Shown piece by piece: positions 28,481 to 43,092 of a DNA stretch of 64,000 bases. The stretch is taken from NCBI RefSeq assembly GCF_020382885.2, contig NC_058501.1, positions 16,674,001-16,738,000 on the forward strand, read 5' to 3'. A model generated the notes under the pieces. The model made no database searches. It was not told where the DNA came from and saw only the letters and a list, made by a program, of their open reading frames with translations. A program made the translations under genes and the position numbers. The DNA comes from Scatophagus argus. Its lineage: Eukaryota > Chordata > Actinopteri > Scatophagidae. Every line of letters begins with the position of its first letter. The stretch's first letter is position 1.

Positions 28481-30070
28481 TTAAGGGTGTAAGTAATATC
28501 TCCCTGCTTCCTGATCAACACACTCTGGCCAGACCCTGCCACTCATTGAGAACTCCACTGCTGGGCCCTCTGTAGAAGACAAGATGGATGGGAGAGAGAA
28601 GAGATTACTTTTTTGATTAAATTATGGATAAAACACAAATCTAAATGAAATTTTGTACTAGTAATCCCTGATAATCTGATTTAATCTGTTTGTGTTAGGT
28701 GTGTTTTAGTGTGAAGTGCATTCTAACCATATCTGCTGTCTCTCTCATGCGATGTGTCCCCGTCAGCCCAGAGCTCCTGAAACAGAAACATTAGTTAAAC
28801 CAAATGATTTGAGCATGATCCCTCGTCTTCATGGAAACTGACCCATAGTGCTTTAATGGTACCTGAATAATGGTGACAAAAACAAAAGTGACCACTTTGG
28901 GAAAAATGAAGTACATAAAACCTTATAGATGTCCTGAATGAGACTGTTGTGGCTACTCAAAGCAGGCATTTTCATTGACAATACATTACATACATTTTTA
29001 TCTGTAAAAAGATTTGTACAATATGTGCAAGATTTAGAATGCCTGCTTTTTATATTTTGAATACTGAAGAATAACTTTGTCCATGGTTTTTAAAAGACTG
29101 CAACTAATAGCTTCTCAGTTAACACTATTCTTAGCCTTGTTTTTGTTATATTGAAAGGCATTTTGACAGATTAAAAATTTGCAGAAGTTTAAAGCAAACT
29201 GGATGCAGGCTAATCCATACACTTTCTAAAATTTGCAGCAAATAGCATAAAGAACACCAATTAAACATTTTAATCTTAAAAATGCACTAGAAATTCTTCA
29301 ATCTATACGAACAGAATTCTGTAATAAACATTGGCTTTGTTTGCATTGTTTTCAGATGCACTGACAGGTTTGTCTGCCTTGACAAATATTAAGGCGCAAA
29401 CTGAAAGCTCCAGCTAGGCTTAAATAAGAAAAACAATACATAACTTCATTATTTTTTAAAATTTAGATTTCATCTGTCTGAAAATAGTAGAAATAGAAAA
29501 ATAGAAAATAGGAGCTCTGAGGTGAAATCCTCATGTTTATGTTGACCATAAGTCCAAAACTTTTCCGATTACATCATGCATAACAAAGAACATATTAAAT
29601 CTGACAACTTACTAATCATTTCAGCACTGGTTATTTTGAAATGATCAATGACAAGTACCTGTCAGTTTTTTCCTGTCCCTTGCAGAACTTCAGATCACAT
29701 GTGGCAATTAATAAAACACTTCTGTCACTTCTTGCAGTCCTCGGTTATCTCTGCCTTGTGCTAGAACCCTTAATCAAAACACTTATTTGGAACTTGATTT
29801 GAGTTGCTCCATCTTGATTCTCTGTCACTACCCTCTTCATCGTTTCCCTCTGTTATCCGTCACCAGTATTCCTCCTCCAAGATGAGCATCAGTGACCCTT
29901 ACCTCTGCAGCTGCGCTCCCCGTTTTAATCCTCCAGGCCAAGAGTCGAACATGCACGACCGGTGGAGTGACTGAGCGTCTGTCTCCAAGTCCCTCTAGCT
30001 CTCTTTTCTGTCTTTCTTGGGAATTTATGTCACAAACCCATCCTGAATCATGTAATCCCTCTAAGTCCAT
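28481..30070 (-). CDS. Unassigned candidate three-exon ORF (101 residues), low confidence
   Basis: Three minus-strand segments join in phase: 30070-29903 (donor GCAGAG|GTAAGGG), 28776-28728 (acceptor CTGTTTCAG, donor ATATG|GTTAGAA) and 28569-28481 (acceptor CTTCTACAG, ending in TAA). The product would be hydrophilic, with motifs such as ELWADGDTSHERDSRY and GRVWPECVDQEAG. I recognise no family. Signal peptide and membrane segments are absent. In-phase joining of segments this short has a fair probability by chance, roughly one in ten by my estimate from codon frequencies. These could also be non-coding upstream exons of gsg1l2, which lies downstream on the same strand. No function is proposed. 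Confidence 0.2.
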
Positions 30071-30269
30071 CTGTTACTGTGGTGCCCTCACTCTTCCTGT
30101 GTCTATCCCATTTCAGAGGTGGATCCTCCCTCAGCCTCCCTCAACTTTTACCACCAGTTTAAGCTCCCCACCAATTTTACCTCTACTGTTTACAATTACT
30201 ACACTAAGGGTGTAACTGTGAACCAACTCAACATGACTTAACCAAATCCTGTGCCCGCTAATTTGAGTG

Positions 30270-30333
30270 TTTATTTTTGGATGCCAAATCTGACGCCTTT
30301 AAATGAGAGAGCTTGACATAGTATTAATTTATT
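30270..30333 (-). terminator. Candidate polyadenylation signals of atg12
   Basis: Two TTTATT hexamers on the plus strand (30328-30333 and 30270-30275) read AATAAA on the minus strand. They lie about 130-190 bp after the atg12 stop codon. Confidence 0.5.
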
Positions 30334-30461
30334 TACAGTATGTATGTACAGAAAAACTGAAAAAAAATCAGAAGGCAAAAAAGCAAAAACAACATTGTGT
30401 ACATGTTTGGAGGATGACTTTGTGAGCGGGGGAGGTCCAAAATGTAGTTGAGGAAAGCAGT

Positions 30462-32803
30462 TTAACCCCAGGCTTGAGATTTACAGTAATGTAGAACCAG
30501 CTTGCTGTCACTGCCAAAACACTGAAAACGACACACAGAGAGAAAGAAACATACACAAAAGTAAATGTTAAATAAGAGTAAGACGCAGTAGTGATGGGAC
30601 AATACCATTGCATAGATATTGACTGGTTGAGAAGTGGGATGATCAAAGGTTCACCAAATTCTGGACTTTGAGGTCTTTGCTATTACTTATCAAGATGTTA
30701 TCAGTGGTCAAGGATTTTGGCATCTGTAACATGAAGCTTCCCTCTTACTGCCCCCTCTGCTGGTCAAAGCCCTACATGGCCCATTCGATTCTATGGGCAG
30801 GCTTGCCAGTTACATGTTCTAATGTGTCCTTCAAGGGTAGGAGACCATACCAGTAGGATAAAAACAATTAGTCATACTATGATTAAGTGTTCTAAATATC
30901 ACCTCAGCTGAAGCCTCACTGAGTTAAAGTTTATGTCATACAGCAGGTCTCAGAGTTTTGGGTGGAAAGGTCAACAAACTGTTGATATTGTTGAAAAGTT
31001 CACATCTGTAATCTCTGATAATGACTGGGACTCACATTTCCCTCACTAAATAAATAGGCAAAATAAGGCCTAAAGTTATGATGTTGGTCTTGCAAACACC
31101 ATTAAACTGGTATTGTGTGTGTACGTGTGTTAGTCCATGTCTCTTTCAACTACATTTCATGGTCTTCTTTATCAGTAAATGGATCTGGAAATAAAACATC
31201 TGTTTGATGATGATGAATTAGAAAGCACAGAAAAAGCAAGTTAACTGGATTTGTAGAGATTGTTTTATTACACGTACTGCTCGCACGGTCAAAAATAAGC
31301 CTCCACACTCAAGATTACAATATAAAACACACAGATGTGACTTGTGTTTATCCGGGGGTTTGTTTCTCTCTGAAATCAGCATTGCCACATTTTATTGAAT
31401 GTCCTTTAGGTAAAGGTAAATGCGCTATACAGCACATAATGCACTATAGTATTTGGTCATTAAAATAGGTGTTTATATGTACTTACATCAAACAGGACCC
31501 CTACGTCTTGATCCGGTGAGGGGGCAAATGACTGGTTAACATAAATGAACTGGGGGAAAAAACAGATGCCGTTGTAGTTATACATAAATAATTGAAAGCT
31601 CTGAAGTATGTTTTCAAAGCCTCTAAGTCACGATTTTGGGAAATGAAAAAGCCGGTGGACAAACTTCATATTTACCAGTTGTTCACTAGCATCTAGCTTG
31701 AGGAAGCGAGAGATGAACTGAGACAAAGACTGTACTGTCCTCCCCCTCTCCACTGCCCACTTCCTTGTTTTCATGATAGGAGTATCTCCCACAGCCTTCA
31801 GCAAAACATCAACTATAAAATGGAAAAAATCAAAAGAGAGCGAGAAGAAAGAGAGGGAAAGTTTTGATGTCACCCAAACAGGTTGAGGCAAATGTGTTCA
31901 GAGGAATTTCTGCAGAAGTGTTTTTAAATGTACTGACGCATAACAGCACATGGACTGTAAAGATTTTAACCATCCCCTGGGTTTGTGTACAATTGTATAG
32001 CAGTATAGTACAACTTGTTACTTGTACAAATTGTTTTGTACCTTTGAATCACTTATGGTATTTATTGAAAGTACTTCAGTTTTCTGACTTATAAGCTTTG
32101 AGAATCACATATTTGACATGGAGTAGTGACTTTAGAAAACTTTACTTAAATTTTAGCGTAATTCAGTTAATTTGTTCTCTATATTGTTTTGGATTAAAAA
32201 ATGTGTATGAATATTACATATCTCACATATCTAACTAAAATGTATAAAGAATAGGTTTTCTTGCAATTCCTTAATAAACATATTTATAACCCCTGAAACG
32301 AGATATTTACAAGAAACTGGGCAGTTAAACAGTTTTAAGCTAACAGGAGCCTCGCTAGCTTAGCCTTAATAAATAAATTCTTGTATATAATGTGTGTGAT
32401 TGCTATTAACATTAGAGTAGTATATGACTGACAATTTACAAACAAACAACCTCTGTGAAATAAAAAAAGACTATTCTGGCAAAAATATGAGATATTCCCT
32501 TCATAAATATAAGCTTTAGCTTTAGCCATTTCCCCAAACCGGTAGTGTCATGCTAAATTTTAATTGGCTAAACAGAAATAAACAGCCTTCCCATTGGCCA
32601 GGGTTGTTGTCAATTATCTTTGTGTCATGCACCCGGAATTGTTTCATGTAGCACAGTCCTCGTAAAGGCATATTATTGAGTCTAATTTTCGATATTACGT
32701 AGCCCTTACTTTTTTTCTTCCCTTCATGTGTCGTCGAGTCATCTGACGATGGCTGTGACTCCTCTTTTTGCGTTTCTGTTGGAGACTCTGCATTGTCAGA
32801 CAT
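30462..32803 (-). CDS. atg12: Ubiquitin-like autophagy protein ATG12
   Basis: Four exons (32803-32710, 31812-31676, 31549-31487, 30521-30462) encode 117 residues. A short acidic, Ser/Thr-rich N-terminus (about 30 residues) precedes the ubiquitin-fold core. The core has signature strings [30 protein letters not shown] and [19 protein letters not shown]. The terminal Gly117 is the residue that ATG7 and ATG10 activate and attach to a lysine of ATG5. The ATG12-ATG5-ATG16L1 complex then lipidates LC3 at the phagophore. The protein needs no C-terminal processing, consistent with Gly followed directly by stop. An in-frame upstream Met at 32878 exists, but the start at 32803 gives the expected length. 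The gene is head to head with isoc2. Confidence 0.96.
30745..30764 (-). promoter_or_regulatory. Possible CTCF-like motif in atg12 intron 3
   Basis: CTGCCCCCTCTGCTGGTC on the plus strand reads as a near match to the CTCF core on the minus strand (CCAGCAGAGGGGGCAG), with one extra G in the run. Weak evidence. Confidence 0.2.
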
Positions 32804-33163
32804 CTTCCTACCACCACTTGGGGTTAGTTGTGGTTCCCACCCCTCAAAGCGAGCACGGGGATTCGCTGCAAACACCAACTCCTATTGGCTCAGACAAACA
32901 TCAATCTCTGAACCACGTAATACTATTGGTCAATCCTTTTCTGGAAACGCTGTTGAACTTGTGTGCCTTCATGTGTCGTCTTGGCCCTACGCTAGGTTGG
33001 TTATTGTTCTGACTTTTAAAGATATTTCTAATTAACGTATGTGTTTCTTATCAAATTCAGATTTGGGATATCTGTTTGATTAATCACTCCATATACTGTA
33101 CTTGTTCAATGTTAAATGCATTCTTCCTTTTTCACTTGCAAATACATTTTCTGTTGGTTTACA
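32804..33163. promoter_or_regulatory. Bidirectional promoter region of atg12 and isoc2
   Basis: Only about 360 bp separate the atg12 start codon from a probable isoc2 non-coding exon, and the two genes point away from each other. Two ATTGG pentamers (inverted CCAAT boxes) lie at 32884-32888 and 32925-32929. No TATA box is obvious. Both genes are broadly expressed types, for which CCAAT-driven divergent promoters are common. Confidence 0.55.
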
Positions 33164-33283
33164 GGTACGCAGTACGCGTCACATATGAGGCAACACAATA
33201 CTTGAATCCAACAGTTGAACTCTGTGCTCTTGTTGAACCTGTCACCTACTACACCTCACACTTGGATCATTCATACAACAACA
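33164..33283 (+). other. 5'UTR exon of isoc2 carrying the first base of the start codon
   Basis: An acceptor (TTGGTTTACAG) opens the exon at 33164, and a donor (CAACA|GTAAGTT) closes it at 33283. A seven-codon upstream ORF (33185-33205) lies inside. The last base, A, completes the ATG with TG from the next exon. Confidence 0.5.
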
Positions 33284-35458
33284 GTAAGTTAACTTCCATA
33301 TCTTTCAGTTTGCCCCACATGTCGCTCCATTTAATTCGTGTTAAGCTGTTAACGCTATTTGGTCTAATCTTTTTTGGAACAACATGGACGAAATAGTTCG
33401 TACAAGACAGAGAACGTTTTGATTCATGAAGTAGACACAAATAGCACCAATGTGGAAAAAAAAATTAATGAAATTGGGAGAAAAAAAGAGGTCAAGGATC
33501 AAGGGGATCAATGAACTTTTATTGTCATATCAGCTCACATTTGCATGCTTATGGTCCACCAGGTGTTCGTTGTTGGTAAAAGCATCAGTGCTCAGTCTTC
33601 CTCTGTAGTGTATGTTATACCTTTCTAATGAAAATGCATTGAAAAATGTTGCATCATTGTGTGTACCTGAACTTTTTCCTTTCTGTTCTTGCAGTGGCAA
33701 ACATTGGCAGACTCTCCACCAAGGATGCAGTGCTCTTTCTGTGTGACATGCAGGAGAAGTTCAGACCCAACATCTTCCAGTTCACCAACATCGTCAGCAA
33801 TGCAGCAAGATTGCTTCAGGTTCCTCTTCACACAACTATCTCATATGTAACAGTTTGTCAGTGTCCGGCATTAATTTGTAAACATTAATTATTTGAACAG
33901 AGCTGATCAAATCTGCCTGCTCTCCTCTTCTCACAGGGCAGTCGTGTACTGGGCATCCCTCCCATTTTGACTGAGCAGTACCCTAAAGGCCTGGGTCCCA
34001 CGGTACCCGAGCTGGGTGCAGCAGACCTGAAAGCTCATGCTAAAACGTCATTCACCATGATGATAGAGGAGGTGGAGAAGGAGCTGCAGGCCCTGGGAAA
34101 CCCCAAACAGGCTATACTGTGTGGAATAGAGGCACATGCCTGTATTGCAGTAAGAGTGCATCACTGTTCCTGCAGTTAAGCTGTGGAAATGACATAATAT
34201 CTGTTTCAGCATCAAAAAAAGGCAACATAAAGACAAGCTCTTTTCTTACAAGTAGTGCTGCATTTATGTCAATCATGTTCATCTACTACTCTGTCTGATA
34301 ATTAAATGTATTTTAAGTGTTCAGTATATTTACCAGGAGGCACATTATTTGCAGGTTTAATTCTCCAGTTGGCTGTGGAAGGAAGGGTGACTTTTCTCAT
34401 ACACATCAGCATCTGTCCTATTGCTTTCTTCCATTTATTCTTATTTTTTTTTTTAAAAAAAGAAAAGTCTTTTTAGTGACACCTTTTTATCAGAAGCCCT
34501 CAGACCCCTCAGCCCATGAGACTTTATCTTTTTGTTTTATACTGCATTTATATTGCATTTAAAAATGACCAAAAATATATAAGCTAGTAACATAATTATT
34601 ACATCAGTTATTACAACGAAATTATGTTCTAGCTTGCCATACATGCCGCAGAGTTTGAATTAATGAGCTGCTTCTCGTCTTTTCCACAGTGTACCACATT
34701 TGACCTGCTGGAAAAGGGAATGGAGGTTCATATTGTGGCTGATGCCGTCTCAGCCAGAAGGTATCTTGTGTATTCTGTGATTATTTTTTTTTTTTTGCTA
34801 AATGGCATTGTCAAGTGCATACTGTAAATGTGTGTGTTGCTACTTTTACATCTTATGTCTCTCTCTCCCCCCCCACCCCAACAGCCAGACAGACCGTTTG
34901 TTTGCTCTGTCCCGACTGAAGCAGAGTGGAGCTTACCTCACCACCACAGAGGCCGTTCTGCTGCAACTGGTTCAAGATGCTAAACACCCCAACTTCAAGG
35001 AGGTGCTTACTGCAGCTGCTCTGTATTGGACTGAATTACTTTTGTTTGTTTAAATGTGTCACAAATATAAGCTTGGCAGGATACTCCAAATAAGAACACA
35101 GTTTGGTGTATCCTCAGATTAATGTCAAAGAATGTGCAGCAAATAAATTACCAAAAATAACTACAGCAAATATCACTGACACTGTTCAAAAGTTTCAGGT
35201 GACCTTTTATTAGGGTGCTGAAGACAGACTTCATTCTGCAGTGATTAAACCCAAATATACTTTTTTTTAAAATCATAAATCTGCCACCTTGCTCTTGCAA
35301 ACATACGGAAATTGATTTTATCCTACAGTACAGTGCGAGCCTGAATAATCAAAATAACAAGCGTATGTATTTTCATTCAACTTTATTGACAGATCCAGAA
35401 GCTGTTGACCCACCCGTCCCCCGACACTGGCCTGCTCGCCTTCTTCAGCTCTCTGTAG
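33283..35458 (+). CDS. isoc2: Isochorismatase domain-containing protein 2
   Basis: Coding segments are 33283 (one base), 33695-33819, 33937-34149, 34690-34760, 34885-35002 and 35393-35458, giving 197 residues in continuous phase. The acceptor before 33695 leaves TGGCAAACATTGG, so the ATG forms only when A33283 is spliced on. The resulting 42-codon count to the next junction is exact. The fold is the cysteine-hydrolase (isochorismatase-like) superfamily. Asp18 (FLCDMQEKF), Lys78 (HAKTSF) and Cys111 (GIEAHAC) sit where the family's triad is expected. The [17 protein letters not shown] block is typical of ISOC1/ISOC2. The substrate of vertebrate ISOC proteins is not established. Length and ending (about 200 residues, no long N-terminus) fit ISOC2 rather than ISOC1. 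A polyadenylation signal lies at 35523-35528. Confidence 0.93.
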
Positions 35459-35522
35459 GGAGATCATCAGCTCACATTCTGCACTGACTTTCAGTGCCAC
35501 CAACATCCTGATAAAGTGCTTC

Positions 35523-35528
35523 AATAAA
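35523..35528 (+). terminator. Polyadenylation signal of isoc2
   Basis: AATAAA 65 bp after the isoc2 stop codon, followed by a GT/T-rich stretch. Confidence 0.6.
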
Positions 35529-35699
35529 GTCCTGCTGCTACTTAAATGTCGTGCCATTTTGCTGCATTGACGTTTCTGAAACTGTTTTATGTGAAACTTA
35601 GAGGCTACTCCTCTCCTCTTTCTTGATATGAGCCTTCATCCGCTTCTCAAAACTGAGGAGGTGGGACCAGCTCACAGAGGCGGGTGCAACGAGTGACAT

Positions 35700-36354
35700 C
35701 ACAGGTGGGGAGGAGTGAATGATGTAATTCTAGTGAATCCAGAAAGGGAGGGGAAGGAGAGAGGGAGGGAGAGCGAGAGAAAAAGGAAGCCCTCGATAAG
35801 TTTTTTTTGTATATATTTCTCAAAAGTTACACAAACTTTCAGAGAGCACAGGTATAACTGGAAGTCAAGTGGGGATCAACATGCTGAGGACGAAGACCTG
35901 AAGACGAAAATGGATACCAGTTTGTCAGCAGTCGTGCACAGCTCATGACAACAGAAAATATTAACACTTTTAAGGCCTCGGGCCTCGAGTGACTACAGAG
36001 AGGTAAGCAAATCACTCTCCTTTCTCACAAAACAGAATATGTAGGTGGAGTTTGCACAGTCAGTGGTGTCACATTCATGCAGTGTCTTGTTGCTTGTGAA
36101 TGGATCATTTTCAAAGCAGCACAGAGTGTTTCGTGTATGAACTTACTGGTTTCTAACTGACGCTGGCTGGATTGCACAGGAACAGAATGGCTCATAGTGT
36201 TTCATTAGAGGCAGAAGGGAATCTACTATAGCATTTCTCAGGGTTTGTGTTTGCCTCTACAGTGTCCAGAGTAAACAAAAAGTAATAGGACATATTCATT
36301 GAGAACTTCCTCTTCTGATCCCTCAGATCCTGGACAGAGAAAAAAAGAGAGGCA
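35700..36354 (+). other. Promoter/5'UTR of foxj2-like gene with short upstream ORFs
   Basis: A donor (CAGAGAG|GTAAGC) ends a non-coding exon at 36002, and an acceptor (CCCTCAG) opens the coding exon at 36327. The first exon holds two short upstream ORFs: 35881-35901 (7 codons with stop) and 35910-35948 (13 codons with stop). The transcription start is not defined; it must lie within about 200 bp of the isoc2 polyadenylation signal. Confidence 0.4.
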
Positions 36355-41127
<4,773 letters not shown>

Positions 41128-43092
41128 TCCTGACTGTCTGTGTGGAGGAAGGATCAGAACAGAACTTTTCAGAAAAACCTGGCTTCCTTCGGCAATCCTC
41201 ACTGAACAATATGTAGAAGCTGCCTCACTGTTGGGCATCTTCTCTGAGAGCAAGTCTGGGATCAAGATTGTCACATATGAACGAATGCTGAAAATGTTTT
41301 TCACCTTTATTCAAGTTCTTATGCTGTAATAACTTTTTATTTAGCATATCTTTTGGCAGGGTGTTTTTTTTCTGTTGGTTTACAAGGTTTGTAAACATGT
41401 TCACCAAAGAAAAATTAAGTGTAAATTTATTCTTGTCACATTATAGTACTCTGCAGCATTAAAAAAACAAAGAAAAAAGGGGAGGGGAGGGGTTATATAC
41501 AAGCATTAAATACAGAGTAAGCATGAAACAAGCCAAACACACATCCTGTGTTTTTGTTTTATTTCATAAATTCCTTTTGATTTTTTTTCCATTTTTCTTT
41601 TCAAATGTGAATGTTCACAGTCATCACCACACAAAATTCAACCTTACCCGATAAAAGAGATATTTTTCTTGTTGATATAAAATAACAATAAATTCATCAA
41701 ACTAAATTAAAAGAACAGCATGGAGCATGTTGTCAAGTCCCTGTTTTTTCCTTTCATTCAGTGAAATAATTGTCTTTTCTTTTTCTTTTTTTAAAGAAGC
41801 ATCAGTATCTCTCCCACCTCAAAGAAAAGAGGGCTGAAACACAGTGGTGCTCTGGGACACCTGTAAACCAAGGATCCCATATGAAATGTATGATTGGAAA
41901 AAAGGACACTGATTGATTTAAAAAAAAAAAAAAATATATGAAATAAGATTGGCAGAGAAATGTGTGACCCTTATGATACCTCATTTGAAACCCCATTACA
42001 TAGTATTAGTACAAGTGACAATTAAAAAATAAAATAAAATAATGGCTGTCAATTCTTTCTTTCTGAGTCACTCAAATAAGATCGGACACAGGGAAAATGC
42101 AGACAGATACTGACATGTACATGGATACAGGCATTTGCACTATTGCATACTCACAAATGAGCATTTAGATTCTCATTCACACATTGCTGCAGCCAAACAC
42201 GCACGCACACGCATTCAAAACACATCTCATCATTTTTTCCCCCCAGCAGACCACAGATGTCAGAGCGCTCTTTCACTTTCTGCAATAAATCAGGAAGAAA
42301 AAAAAAAGCATTTGATTTAAATGGCATCATCGTGTGATTTTCCTTGTTTATTTGTTCCCAAAAATTGGAAAAAATAAATTACATTTAACATTAAATTAAA
42401 TTAAAAGTGAAATAGTCGACCACATTGTGCCTGAAATGTTAATGCAGGATTTTCAGTCCGTATCTCAGTCTGGAGTTCATTTAAAAAAATAAAATGAAAA
42501 AAAAAAATCGTCCTTCATGCACTGGTTTCATTTCAGTGTTTCAGTGTTTCTCTTCATTCTAGAGGGAGAAAAGAGGAAGAGGCAGATACAACAGTTTCTC
42601 TGTTATGTTTGTTAGTGGCTATGTCTCTTCTCCCTCCATTTCTCTCCCTCCCTCCCTCTCTCTCTCGCTCTCTCTCTCTCTCTCAGTGCAGTAATATTAG
42701 AATAGAATGACATGACTGAAAATGCCTCCCGTTCTCACAGGCTTACCTTCATCTCAAGACAGGACTGAAAAAAATAAACACAACATGAAGAACAATACAG
42801 AACAGATTAAGACAAAATAAATAAATCTCTATTTCCCACCCACAAACAACCCATACTGAAATGAAAGGAACTAAATGTGAAAAATTATTGTGAAATGAAA
42901 TAACACTTTCGAAGGAAAAAAAATAAACATAATTATTGATTTTTTGTTTTTTTGATTTTTTTCTTGAAATATAGAGATGTACACATTTTTCTTTTTGGAC
43001 ACAAATTGTGTTTGGGGGGGGGGTGGATGAAGGGGGCAGCAGGTACGACAGAGGAGGTTCAAACAGGTGAGCAAAGCAGTGGTGACACTTCC
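41128..43092. other. Convergent 3'UTRs of foxj2-like gene and epn1
   Basis: No coding sequence is supported here. For foxj2 a plus-strand AATAAA lies at 41687-41692. For epn1, minus-strand AATAAA signals occur at 42347-42352 and 41558-41563. The use of the distal epn1 signal would make the two transcripts overlap. A CT-rich tract lies at 42641-42684. Confidence 0.5.
42641..42684 (+). repeat. CT-rich microsatellite
   Basis: CTCCCTCC units grade into a CT dinucleotide run with one CGCT interruption, in the likely epn1 3'UTR. Confidence 0.75.

Noticed and set aside
29892-30215. 107-codon plus-strand ORF
   Set aside because: Ser/Pro/Thr-rich without any recognisable motif, with no splice context, in a repeat-poor intergenic stretch. 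The low-confidence minus-strand frame covers the same bases.
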